This document shows, in pieces, positions 24,839-32,664 of a DNA stretch of 50,348 nucleotides. The stretch is from Bacteroidota bacterium (lineage in GTDB: Bacteria > Bacteroidota > Bacteroidia > Bacteroidales > Prolixibacteraceae): positions 1-50,348 of the forward strand of contig JAJRSD010000092.1 of the NCBI GenBank assembly GCA_024278975.1. Direction: 5' to 3'. Each line of letters begins with the position of its first letter. Positions within the stretch are counted from its first letter, which is position 1. The notes beneath the pieces are model-generated. The model saw nothing but the letters and a program-made list of their open reading frames with translations. It ran no database searches and had not been told where the DNA came from. Both the position numbers and the translations under genes were made by a program.

Positions 24839-25489
24839 TTGATAAAAGCACAAAACATAAAAAAATCGTTTGGCAGCCTCGAAGTTTTAAAAGGTATTAA
24901 CCTTGAAATTCCATCGGGCAAAATACATTCCATTGTTGGTGCAAGCGGTGCCGGGAAAACAACTCTGTTACAAATTCTTGGAACTTTAAGTAAACCCGAC
25001 AGCGGAGATATTTTCTTTAACGATAAAAATATTTCATCTTTTTCTGAAAAAGAGATGGCTATGTTTCGTAACCGGGAAATTGGATTTGTATTTCAGTTTC
25101 ACCATCTTTTACCCGAATTTACTGCTCTCGAAAATGTTTGTATTCCGGCTTTTATTGCTAATAAATCTAAGACCGAAGCAGAAAAAAGAGCTTTAGAATT
25201 ATTAGATTATTTGGGATTAACAGATCGTATTGAACACAAACCTTCAGAACTTTCGGGTGGCGAAAAACAGCGGGTTGCCGTGGCACGGGCGTTGGTAAAC
25301 AGTCCGTCGGTGGTACTTGCCGACGAGCCCTCTGGAAATCTCGATTCGGCAAACCGCAACGAACTGCACGAACTCCTTTTTAAACTTCGCGACGATTTCG
25401 GACAAACCTTTATTATTGTAACTCACGACGATAATTTTGCTGAACGCTCCGATAAGATTATTCATATAAAAGATGGGGTGATTGAATAA
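24839..25489 (+). CDS. lolD: LolD-type ABC transporter ATPase
   Basis: A TTG start gives 216 residues beginning [20 protein letters not shown], standard for this subfamily. Walker A (GASGAGKTT), Q loop ([16 protein letters not shown], the LolD/MacB-type signature), ABC signature ([15 protein letters not shown]), Walker B ([12 protein letters not shown]) and H loop (VTHD) are all intact. LolD powers LolCE release of lipoproteins from the inner membrane; the related FtsE/MacB ATPases are alternatives. No permease is adjacent, which is common in Bacteroidota where lolCE lies elsewhere. It follows the exchanger by nine bases. Confidence 0.82.
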   Translation: MIKAQNIKKSFGSLEVLKGINLEIPSGKIHSIVGASGAGKTTLLQILGTLSKPDSGDIFFNDKNISSFSEKEMAMFRNREIGFVFQFHHLLPEFTALENVCIPAFIANKSKTEAEKRALELLDYLGLTDRIEHKPSELSGGEKQRVAVARALVNSPSVVLADEPSGNLDSANRNELHELLFKLRDDFGQTFIIVTHDDNFAERSDKIIHIKDGVIE

Positions 25490-25550
25490 GAAAATGCAGG
25501 AATATGTGAATGCGTTAATGCTAAAATGCAGGAAGAACTAAAAAAAGATT

Positions 25551-26315
25551 ATGAATCTAACTGAGTTGAAAGAATTTCTGGATGAAAAAGTTGAACTGTT
25601 TAATCAGCCTGCTTTTATTGAAACCGACCCAATTCAGATTCCACGAAAATTTACCCAAAAAGAAGATATCGAAATCTCTGGTTTTTTAACTGCAACAATT
25701 GCGTGGGGTAACCGAACTTCAATAATAAAAAATGCCGAAAGGCTAAACTCTTTAATGGGTAATCAACCCCACGATTTTATTTTAAATGCCTCAAAAAGCG
25801 AAATTCAGCAATTAGAAACATTTGTACACCGCACTTTTAATGGTACCGATTGTATATATTTTATTAACTCGCTAAAAAATATTTATCAAAATTATAGTGG
25901 TTTAGAGTCTGTTTTCGAGAAGGGTTTTCGAGATGATAACACAGTAAAATCGGCACTGGAAAATCTGTTTAAAGTATTTTTTGAATTGCCGGGCGAGCGT
26001 ACCCGAAAACATATTTCCAACGTACAAAAAGGCTCGTCGGGTAAACGGTTAAACATGTTTTTGCGGTGGATGGTAAGAGACAATAAAAGTGGTGTCGATT
26101 TTGGAATATGGAAAGGAATTCCGGCATCGGAATTAATGCTGCCACTTGATGTACACACCGGAAATGTTGGACGTAAACTTGGTCTTTTACATCGCAAATC
26201 GAACGACTGGAAAGCGGTAGCTGAGATAACAAATACACTCCGTAAATTCGACCCGACCGACCCAATTAAATACGACTTTGCACTTTTTGGGCTGGGAGTT
26301 TTTGAGAAATTTTAA
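25551..26315 (+). CDS. TIGR02757 (DUF2400) family protein
   Basis: The 254 residues match TIGR02757 throughout: DPIQIPRKFTQKEDIEISGFLTATIAWGNR (about 26-55), IYFINSLKNIY, GSSGKRLNMFLRWMVR, then LMLPLDVHTGNVGRKLGLL and the terminal DFALFGLGV. It is soluble, without signal peptide. The pattern of helices and the LDVHTG motif recall HhH-GPD-like DNA glycosylase folds, but no function has been established for the family. It follows lolD by 62 bases. Confidence 0.85.
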   Translation: MNLTELKEFLDEKVELFNQPAFIETDPIQIPRKFTQKEDIEISGFLTATIAWGNRTSIIKNAERLNSLMGNQPHDFILNASKSEIQQLETFVHRTFNGTDCIYFINSLKNIYQNYSGLESVFEKGFRDDNTVKSALENLFKVFFELPGERTRKHISNVQKGSSGKRLNMFLRWMVRDNKSGVDFGIWKGIPASELMLPLDVHTGNVGRKLGLLHRKSNDWKAVAEITNTLRKFDPTDPIKYDFALFGLGVFEKF

Positions 26316-26393
26316 TATCCGGGTCATGCTATCACTTCCCGTGAGAGTATGACTATATCTAACTTTTATAGTACTTTGCGAGAGATTCAAATT

Positions 26394-27107
26394 ATGGCAA
26401 ACAACTATTTCCAATTTAAACAGTTCAAAATTATTCAGGAAAAATCGGCAATGAAAGTTGGCACCGACGGAGTACTTCTTGGTGCGTGGGCAAATGTTGA
26501 CGGAACAAAAACTGCTTTAGATGTGGGTGCGGGAACCGGATTAATTTCGCTGATGATTGCACAACGCTGCCATGCAAAAGTACTGGGTATTGAGATTGAG
26601 AAAAATGCAGCTTATGAGGCAACCGAAAATGTTCAAAAATCTCCCTGGAAAAATCGGGTTGCAGTAAAAAATATCTCTTTTCAGGAATTTGTTGTTTCAT
26701 CAAAAGAAAAATTCGATCTGATTATTTCGAACCCACCCTTTTTTACAAACAGCTATAAAAACGAAATTAAAAACCTTGCCATAGCACGCCACAACGATCT
26801 GTTACCCTTTTCAGAATTAATAAAAGGGGCGGCACAACTCCTTGCTGAAAATGGAAAGTTGGCAGTTATTTTGCCGGTTATTCCAGCCAACGAATTTATT
26901 GAACTGGCACAAAACTATGGTCTGTATTTAGGCAAGTTAACTAAAGTAAAACCCAATTCTAAAAAAGAAGCAAACCGGTATTTATTGGAATTCACAAAAA
27001 AACCAACTCTTCTAAAAAAAGATCTCCTTATTATTTACAACGAAACCGGCACAGATTATACTGAAATGTACAAACAGCTAACTCGCGATTTTTATTTGAA
27101 ATTTTAA
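26394..27107 (+). CDS. tRNA1(Val) adenine-37 N6-methyltransferase-like (TrmN6/YfiC)
   Basis: The start at 26394 (MANNYFQFKQFKIIQE) gives 237 residues and is preferred over 26349, because TrmN6 proteins open with F-x-FKQF near the N terminus. Motif I DVGAGTGLISLMIAQR, the acidic end of strand 2 (IEIEKNAA) and the N6-methyltransferase signature SNPPFF are intact. The enzyme transfers methyl from SAM to A37 of tRNA1(Val). A TACTTTG box just upstream (about 26372) could supply a promoter. Confidence 0.87.
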   Translation: MANNYFQFKQFKIIQEKSAMKVGTDGVLLGAWANVDGTKTALDVGAGTGLISLMIAQRCHAKVLGIEIEKNAAYEATENVQKSPWKNRVAVKNISFQEFVVSSKEKFDLIISNPPFFTNSYKNEIKNLAIARHNDLLPFSELIKGAAQLLAENGKLAVILPVIPANEFIELAQNYGLYLGKLTKVKPNSKKEANRYLLEFTKKPTLLKKDLLIIYNETGTDYTEMYKQLTRDFYLKF

Positions 27108-27118
27108 CAAAAATATCA

Positions 27119-27196
27119 TCTCGCAAAGTCACAATTAATAACTATTGTCAAATTTTTAAATTCTATTTTTTGCGTCTCTGCGCCTTTATGAGATTT
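27119..27196. repeat. Degenerate CGCAAAG-type inverted repeat
   Basis: TCTCGCAAAG on the left (about 27119-27128) answers TTTTTGCGTCTCTGCGCC and TGAGATTT on the right, forming a poor inverted repeat with an AT-rich middle. Variants of this CGCAAAGnCGC repeat are widespread in Bacteroidota intergenic DNA. No gene is seen between 27108 and 27324. Confidence 0.5.
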
Positions 27197-27324
27197 TATC
27201 TCACGAACAATTGTGTTAATTATCGGTTAATTAATTGACAATACAATTACATATAAAATACCAATTTGTATTTTATTTTAAAACCATTGTATTTTCGCGG
27301 TGTTTTAAAACAAAAATATTTACG

Positions 27325-28002
27325 ATGATAGATTTAAAATCAGGAATACAGATAGATACAAAATACTATAAAGTTGAAAATCTCAGGAATTTAACCGAGA
27401 ATACTTTTGTGTTAACACTTCCAAAAAGCAGGTTTAAATATACTGCGGGGCAACACATTTCGTTGGCGATAAAAGGCGATTACCAGAGCCGGGAATATTC
27501 GATTTACAGTGCCGAGAACGGGGATAATCTGGAGATTTTAGTAAAAGAAGTTGCGGGTGGATATTTCTCCCCAAAACTGAAACATCTGAAAAAAGGTGAA
27601 TTTGTTGAGGTTCACGGACCATTCGGGAAGTTTGGTGTCGACGAAAAGAATTTGAATTCGCATAAACATATTTTTATTGCTAGCGGAACCGGTATCGCAC
27701 CCTTTCATAGTATGGTAAAAAGTTATCCCGGTTTAGATTATCAGGTAATTCACGGCGTACGATTTGCCAACGAAGCCTACGAGAAAGATGACTATCAACC
27801 AAACAGACTTGTTGTTTGCGCATCGCGCGACGAAAATGCTGATTTTAATGGCAGACTAACCGAATATCTTAAAACTATTGAATTCAGTAAAAATACCTGT
27901 TTTTATATTTGTGGAAACAGTGATATGATTTTCGATTCGATGGAAATTCTTAAAGAGAAAGGATTTGACCGCGAAAATGTAAACGTAGAAGTTTATTTTT
28001 AG
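27325..28002 (+). CDS. Ferredoxin-NADP reductase family flavoprotein
   Basis: The start at 27325 (MIDLKSGIQ) gives 225 residues; the 30 residues from an upstream TTG at 27235 are hydrophobic and unlike the family. An FAD-binding barrel carries TAGQHISLAI and SREYSIYS (the RxYS flavin motif, about residues 57-64). An NAD(P) domain has ASGTGIAPFHSM, and the C-terminal CGNSDMIFDSMEIL motif is the usual reductase cysteine-glycine region. There is no iron-sulfur or haem domain, so it needs a separate acceptor such as ferredoxin. The partner and physiological direction are not evident. Confidence 0.83.
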   Translation: MIDLKSGIQIDTKYYKVENLRNLTENTFVLTLPKSRFKYTAGQHISLAIKGDYQSREYSIYSAENGDNLEILVKEVAGGYFSPKLKHLKKGEFVEVHGPFGKFGVDEKNLNSHKHIFIASGTGIAPFHSMVKSYPGLDYQVIHGVRFANEAYEKDDYQPNRLVVCASRDENADFNGRLTEYLKTIEFSKNTCFYICGNSDMIFDSMEILKEKGFDRENVNVEVYF

Positions 28003-28074
28003 TCGGATTGTCAATTCTATATGACACTTTAATATTGTATTCTGTTTATTCTTTTTTATCCATAAAAATCATAT

Positions 28075-28082
28075 TACATTTG
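28075..28082 (+). promoter_or_regulatory. -7 box TACATTTG before the sulfatase pair
   Basis: TACATTTG ends 24 bases before the ATG at 28107. A run of Ts at 28052-28057 is at the right distance for a weak -33. Confidence 0.5.
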
Positions 28083-28106
28083 AAACAAAAAGAAAAATAA
28101 GAACTT

Positions 28107-29516
28107 ATGAAATTTAAAGGTTTAATTATTGTTTCAGTATTTGCCACCCTTACTTTACTCTTTTCGTGTACAAATAATAGTGCTAAAAAAGAGGTTCAAA
28201 AACCCAATATTCTGCTTATTAATATCGATGATATGGGATGGCGCGATGTGGGTTTTATGGGTTCGGAATATTACGAGACACCGAATATTGATGCGCTGGC
28301 AGCACAGGGAATGATTTTTACAAATGCTTATGCAGCAGCAGCAAATTGTGCACCCAGCCGTGCCTGCATGATGAGCGGACAATGGACTCAACGCCACGGA
28401 ATTTATACGGTTGGCACTTCGGAGCGGGGAAAAAGTAAAACACGAAAACTCATTCCAACAAAAAATAACGAGACACTTCCCGACAGTCAGTATATTTTAA
28501 CAGAAGCGTTGAAAGATGCCGGTTATGTAACTTGCCATGCCGGTAAATGGCATCTGAACGATGACCCAAAAACTCAGGGGTTCGATGTAAATATTGGGGG
28601 AAGTCATGCCGGGAATCCAGGTAGTTATTATCCGCCTTACAAACGTGTTGAATCGTTGAAAGCACCATCGGATAATTATTACCTTACAAATCTAGTGATG
28701 GACAAAACCCTCGATTTTTTAAATTCGGTAAACAACCAGCCATTCTTTATGTACTACTCGCCATACGCAGTTCACACGCCTATTCAACCGGTAAAAGAAT
28801 TACTTCCAAAATATGATAATAAACCGGAATGGAACGGACAGAACAATGCAAAATATGCTACAATGGTTGAAAATTTGGATACACAGATTGGAAGAATGAT
28901 TGCTAATTTGGAAGAATCCGGCAAGCTAGAAAATACTTTTATCATCTTTATTTCTGATAATGGCGGTTTGTACCGGGTAACAAAACAGTGGCCGCTGCGT
29001 GCCGGTAAAGGTGCATATTACGAAGGTGGAATCAGGGAACCAATGTTTGTTTATTGGGATGGCAAAATAAAAGCCGCTACAAAATCTGATATTGCAGTTA
29101 CTAATCTCGATTTTTATCCAACCATTTTAGAGGTTGCCGGTATTAAAAAACCTACTGATAAAATTTTAGACGGGCAATCTATTCTGCCAATTTTAAAAGG
29201 AGGAGAACTTAAAGACCGTCCACTTTTCTGGCACTTTCCAATTTATCTCGAAGGTGGAAATATTGAAACTCAGGATGTAAAATTTCGCACCCGACCGGGT
29301 TCTGCAATTCGTTTGGGCGATTGGAAACTCATTCAGTACTTCGAAAATAACGATGTTGAATTGTATAACCTGAAGGACGATATCAGCGAGAAAAATAATC
29401 TTGCCAAATCGAATACTGAAAAGGCAGAAGAGTTACTTGCAATATTAGATAAGTGGAGAGTTGAAACAAATGCACCCGTTCCCACTAAATTGAATCCGGA
29501 TTACAAACAGGAATAA
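28107..29516 (+). CDS. Formylglycine sulfatase, lipoprotein (family S1)
   Basis: A lipoprotein signal ends in LLFSC (Cys21). The alkaline-phosphatase-fold S1 sulfatase follows: INIDDMGWRD with the metal-binding aspartates, the maturation motif CAPSRACMMSG with the cysteine to be converted to formylglycine (Cys81), CHAGKWHL, and the second metal site ISDNGGLYR near the middle. The length of 469 residues is typical. It would remove sulfate esters from a polysaccharide at the cell surface. The subfamily, and hence the substrate, cannot be assigned by eye. It is separated by 19 bases from a second sulfatase, so the two are likely cotranscribed. Confidence 0.9.
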   Translation: MKFKGLIIVSVFATLTLLFSCTNNSAKKEVQKPNILLINIDDMGWRDVGFMGSEYYETPNIDALAAQGMIFTNAYAAAANCAPSRACMMSGQWTQRHGIYTVGTSERGKSKTRKLIPTKNNETLPDSQYILTEALKDAGYVTCHAGKWHLNDDPKTQGFDVNIGGSHAGNPGSYYPPYKRVESLKAPSDNYYLTNLVMDKTLDFLNSVNNQPFFMYYSPYAVHTPIQPVKELLPKYDNKPEWNGQNNAKYATMVENLDTQIGRMIANLEESGKLENTFIIFISDNGGLYRVTKQWPLRAGKGAYYEGGIREPMFVYWDGKIKAATKSDIAVTNLDFYPTILEVAGIKKPTDKILDGQSILPILKGGELKDRPLFWHFPIYLEGGNIETQDVKFRTRPGSAIRLGDWKLIQYFENNDVELYNLKDDISEKNNLAKSNTEKAEELLAILDKWRVETNAPVPTKLNPDYKQE

Positions 29517-29535
29517 ATTTAAAGCTTAGATTAAC

Positions 29536-30921
29536 ATGAAATCAATAATATTTTTACTGGTTCTGTTTTTAGCAACAAACTTGACATTTGCCCAAAACGA
29601 ACAACAAAAACCCAATTTTATTTTAGTAGTAGCAGATGACTTAGGTTTTGGCGACCTCAGTCTTAATGGTAGCAAACAGATATCAACTCCCAATATCGAC
29701 AAGCTGGCTGCCGAAGGAATGAACTTTACTCAGGGATATGTTTCTGCACCGGTTTGTAGTCCGTCGCGAGCCGGATTATTAACAGGACGATACGGAGTTA
29801 GTTTCGGGCATGATAATAATTTGGGCGGTAACCAACCCGGTTTTGACCCGCAATATTTGGGATTACCATTAACCGAAACTACCATTGCAACCCGTTTGCG
29901 CAACCTTGGTTACGTAACCGGATTAATTGGCAAATGGCATTTGGGGTACGAACCTCAGTTTCATCCGCTAAAACGTGGATTCGATGAATTTTGGGGATAC
30001 ACCGGTGGCGGGCACGACTATTTTGATAGTAAACCCGACGGTAAAGGATACAAAGCCCCAATTGAATGTAACTACAAAACACCGCAGAAAATAACATATA
30101 TTACCGACGACAAAGGCGACGAATGTGTTGATTTTATAAAACGTCATAAAAACGAACCCTTCTTTTTGTTCGCTTCGTTTAATGCGCCACATGCCCCAAT
30201 GCAAGCAACAGAAGCCGATTTGGAATTATTCAAAAATATAAAAAATAAAAAGCGACAGACATATTGTGCCATGGTTTACCGCCTCGATATTAACGTGGGG
30301 AAAATTATGGAAACTGTTAAAAAAGAGGGTTTGTTAGAAAACACAATAATTGTTTTTATTAGCGATAACGGCGGTCCGGTTGATACAAACGGTTCGATTA
30401 ATGCACCACTAAACGGCCAAAAAGGAATTTTACTCGATGGCGGGATTCGTGTTCCGTTTATTATGAATTGGAAAGGTAAAATACCTGCGGGAACAACGTA
30501 CGAAAATCCTGTAATCTCGCTCGACTTTGCTGCTACTTTTTTTAATCTGGCAGGAGGTAAACAAACCGATAAAGTGAAATTTGAAGGTGTTGATCTGATG
30601 CCTTTTATTTTGGATAAAAATGCTGGTATCCCTCACGAAATATTGCATTGGCGTTTTACAATAAGTGCTGCAATTCGCGAAGGAGACTGGAAATTAATTC
30701 GCCTGCCCGACCGTCTGCCAATGCTTTATAATCTTTCAGAAGATATTTCGGAGCAGAACGATGTTGCAATGCAAAATATCGACCGTACAAAAACGATGCT
30801 TAAATCTTTAGGCATTTGGGATGTTCATTTACCACATCCGGTTTTTTTGGAAGGCGCAGTTTGGAAAGCCCGACAACTGAATTTGTATGACAAGAAATAT
30901 CCTCTGGTTCAACCAAATTAG
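29536..30921 (+). CDS. Formylglycine sulfatase, secreted (family S1)
   Basis: A Sec signal peptide (cleavage near TFAQ, residue 20) precedes an S1 sulfatase. VADDLGFGDLSLNG supplies metal ligands, CSPSRAGLLTGR the formylglycine cysteine (Cys74), IGKWHLGY the next conserved block, and FISDNGGPVD the second metal site, followed by the GGIRVPFI block. It resembles arylsulfatase A-type or N-acetylgalactosamine-6-sulfatase-like members; that is a resemblance, not an assignment. No lipidation cysteine is seen, so it is probably periplasmic. It is the second gene of the sulfatase pair, and a repeat-rich 480-base region follows. Confidence 0.9.
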   Translation: MKSIIFLLVLFLATNLTFAQNEQQKPNFILVVADDLGFGDLSLNGSKQISTPNIDKLAAEGMNFTQGYVSAPVCSPSRAGLLTGRYGVSFGHDNNLGGNQPGFDPQYLGLPLTETTIATRLRNLGYVTGLIGKWHLGYEPQFHPLKRGFDEFWGYTGGGHDYFDSKPDGKGYKAPIECNYKTPQKITYITDDKGDECVDFIKRHKNEPFFLFASFNAPHAPMQATEADLELFKNIKNKKRQTYCAMVYRLDINVGKIMETVKKEGLLENTIIVFISDNGGPVDTNGSINAPLNGQKGILLDGGIRVPFIMNWKGKIPAGTTYENPVISLDFAATFFNLAGGKQTDKVKFEGVDLMPFILDKNAGIPHEILHWRFTISAAIREGDWKLIRLPDRLPMLYNLSEDISEQNDVAMQNIDRTKTMLKSLGIWDVHLPHPVFLEGAVWKARQLNLYDKKYPLVQPN

Positions 30922-31012
30922 AATTATATACGCAATCCATTTAGCTTTTAGGTTCGGGTATAAATTTATATCAGTAAAAACCTCTGAATAACTTTAAACA
31001 ACTTCATTAAGT

Positions 31013-31141
31013 GAGTCCTCTCCGAAAAGTAAATAAATGGACTTTTAGTCATCTGATGAATTTGTAACCAACTGATTGCCAGATTTGAATTTCCTGTGTT
31101 TCTGCTAAATGATTCATCTGATGACTTTTCAGAGTGGACTC
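31013..31141. mobile_element. 129-bp MITE with IS1182-remnant ends
   Basis: The left end GAGTCCTCTCCGAAAAGT (31013-31030) and right end ACTTTTCAGAGTGGACTC (31124-31141) are inverted copies with two mismatches. The ends match the left end of the IS remnant at 12761. Inside, a second nested inverted repeat (AGTCATCTGATGAAT, 31037-31051, answered by ATTCATCTGATGACT at 31112-31126) has no counterpart in the IS. It encodes nothing and would depend on a transposase supplied elsewhere. Confidence 0.8.
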
Positions 31142-31219
31142 AATAAGTATAAAATTATTTTTTTATGACAAAAAAGGGAGTCAGTTTAACAAATTTATTT
31201 CATTTGTGAATTTCTGTCT

Positions 31220-31357
31220 CCCCCACGCTTGCAACGAGGGGTAAGCTGATTTTGAGTTTGTAACTCAGTTGTCCTGTTTTCATATATCAATTTCTTTTTT
31301 TATAAATACCATTAAAAGCGACCTACAACGCGCCCCTTATTGCAAACGGGGTAGGCG
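31220..31357. repeat. Two GC-rich hairpins with a TTGCAA loop
   Basis: CCCC (31221-31224) pairs with GGGG (31238-31241) around a loop containing CTTGCAACGA. A second hairpin at 31331-31357 pairs CCCC with GGGG around ATTGCAAAC. A related TTGCAAACGAGGG sequence opens the structured element at 32182. They look like fragments of a dispersed repeat and fill the gap between the second sulfatase and the minus-strand gene at 31400, where no gene is seen. Confidence 0.5.
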
Positions 31358-31399
31358 AAGTTTTGAGCAAAATGAAAATTTGTAATTGTTTAATAGTAT

Positions 31400-32044
31400 T
31401 TAAAAATTAATTGCCAAACCAATGCCATTATCTGAAGCTGACAGAGTGACAGCTTCTCTATTCATAGCTTTTCCTGCTTCAATCAATTTAAAATGCCCTG
31501 TAATTGAGATTATTACACCAATTACCGCCGTACCACCACCTATATAAGTTAATGTAGTATTCCCTTTGTAAGAACCAATTGCCGCAAGAACACCACCACC
31601 TAAACCAACACTTACTCCAGCTAAATAACGTTTTCCTGCGAGTTGCATAAGGTCACCTGATGTTGGCTGATAATGTGTAACTGTTCCCTGCTGACTCTGC
31701 TGTTGAGAAGAATTGTTTTTGTTAGATAGAACAACAATGTTTTGTTGCTTATAGTCCCTTTTTGTTAGGTTTCCTGAATAAAAGATAATTCTAGGATTTT
31801 TCTTTAAAATAGTTTTTTTCTGAGAATTATATAATGCTCCCATTATTGCACTTATATCACTTACATCAACATAGTTAACATCAGTACCTACTACTTTATC
31901 CCAAAAAATTAAGTTATTATTTTTAGTACCAATATTTTTTAAGCGCCCAATAAATGATTTTCCACTTTTTAAATCAACTTGAATGGTTTGAGCAACAATA
32001 AACATAGGAAACAAAAGGCATAAGACAAATACTATTTTTTTCAT
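31400..32044 (-). CDS. Secreted protein of unknown function with a Gly-rich hydrophobic C-terminal half
   Basis: I do not recognise the family. A Sec signal peptide (cleavage near VAQ, residue 19) is followed by a beta-rich domain (about 20-105) containing VDLKSGKSFIGRLKNIG and a repeated basic pattern. Next come a Gln/Ser linker (about 112-125) and a hydrophobic, glycine-rich stretch (about 140-190: GVSVGLGGGVLAAIGSY and IGGGTAVIGVIISITG) that could be two membrane or glycine-zipper segments. It ends LAINF, an aromatic end common in outer-membrane proteins. It is isolated between repeat clusters, with no operon partner. Confidence 0.6.
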   Translation of the reverse strand: MKKIVFVLCLLFPMFIVAQTIQVDLKSGKSFIGRLKNIGTKNNNLIFWDKVVGTDVNYVDVSDISAIMGALYNSQKKTILKKNPRIIFYSGNLTKRDYKQQNIVVLSNKNNSSQQQSQQGTVTHYQPTSGDLMQLAGKRYLAGVSVGLGGGVLAAIGSYKGNTTLTYIGGGTAVIGVIISITGHFKLIEAGKAMNREAVTLSASDNGIGLAINF

Positions 32045-32135
32045 GATTTATTAAATAAAAGGTTTAACTACTAAATTTGATTTTTGAAATTACTATAAAA
32101 AACAAGGAGATGCAAATTTAAGAAGTTAATAAATG

Positions 32136-32173
32136 AAATCCCTAAGGGAGTTGCACCTCCCTTAGGGATTTTT
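32136..32173. repeat. 15-bp perfect hairpin containing CCCTAAGGGA
   Basis: Arms 32136-32150 and 32157-32171 are fully complementary around a 6-base loop, with Ts on the right side. It looks like a terminator but lies 5' of the minus-strand gene and follows no plus-strand gene. The half-site matches the palindrome at 134-150 and the fragment at 7451-7460, so a dispersed repeat is the better reading. Confidence 0.6.
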
Positions 32174-32205
32174 ATTTCAAGTTGCAAACGAGGGATAGGA
32201 GAAAA

Positions 32206-32348
32206 CTGGCAGGGATTGCAGAAAGTAGCTTGGCGAAGTTGAGACGTTGGGTGAATAGTTTGTGGCGGGCGACCGAAGGAAGCCCCGACAACAAACTAAT
32301 GAACCCCGGCGAAACGAGGCAACTACTTGCGGAAAGCCCGGCTGCCAG
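32206..32348 (+). ncRNA. Candidate structured RNA or palindromic element (~143 nt, GC-rich)
   Basis: Nested complementarity spans the whole segment. CTGGCAG (32206-32212) pairs with CTGCCAG (32342-32348), GCA (32218) with TGC (32328), GTAG (32225) with CTAC (32323), GGGT (32249) with ACCC (32303), TAGTTTGT (32256-32263) with ACAAACTA (32291-32298), and GGGC (32267) with GCCC (32282) closing an 11-base loop. It is visibly richer in G and C than its surroundings. A small open frame crosses it (32182-32379) but resembles no protein. I cannot name an RNA family. The strand is ambiguous. Confidence 0.4.
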
Positions 32349-32419
32349 CAAAAAAACACTCCTTATTGATTTAACCTGAATAATTCACAAATATTTCTAT
32401 TCCGAAGCCAAACTACTTT

Positions 32420-32501
32420 GAATAAAGGCAATGCTCTGTTTTCAAATCTCAAAATAGCTACGGCTATTCCTACGATTTGAAAACCTGCGCTTCCCTTTAT
32501 T
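32420..32501. repeat. Palindromic repeat with GTAG-hairpin core
   Basis: Imperfect 28-base arms (32420-32448 and 32474-32501; GAATAAAGG and GTTTTCAAATC are matched) enclose a perfect small hairpin, AATAGC-tacg-GCTATT (32453-32468), followed by CTAC, which reads GTAG on the minus strand. The core closely resembles that of the 7312-7438 repeat although the arms differ. Confidence 0.75.
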
Positions 32502-32629
32502 CTTTGTATTTTTGCTTCTCATAACGAAAACTTATGAATTAATCAGGTTAGATACAACCCTAACTTTAAACTTTTAACCTGAAACCCGAAACCTGCAACC
32601 TGTAACTTCCTGTTTTAAACTTTTCATTG

Positions 32630-32637
32630 TACATTTG
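32630..32637 (+). promoter_or_regulatory. -7 box TACATTTG of valS
   Basis: TACATTTG lies 27 bases upstream of the valS ATG at 32665, with TTCC 20 bases further up as a weak -33. Its position rules out the earlier in-frame start at 32635. Confidence 0.6.
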
Positions 32638-32664
32638 CCCCTCAAAAAATTTAGAATTCGAATT

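Noticed and set aside
32182-32379. 65-codon open frame within the structured element
   Set aside because: It resembles no protein I know, overlaps paired segments of the hairpin structure, and has no ribosome-binding site or promoter; open frames arise easily in GC-richer repeats.
32635-32664. Upstream start of valS
   Set aside because: It would begin inside the -7 box TACATTTG, so the message could not contain it.
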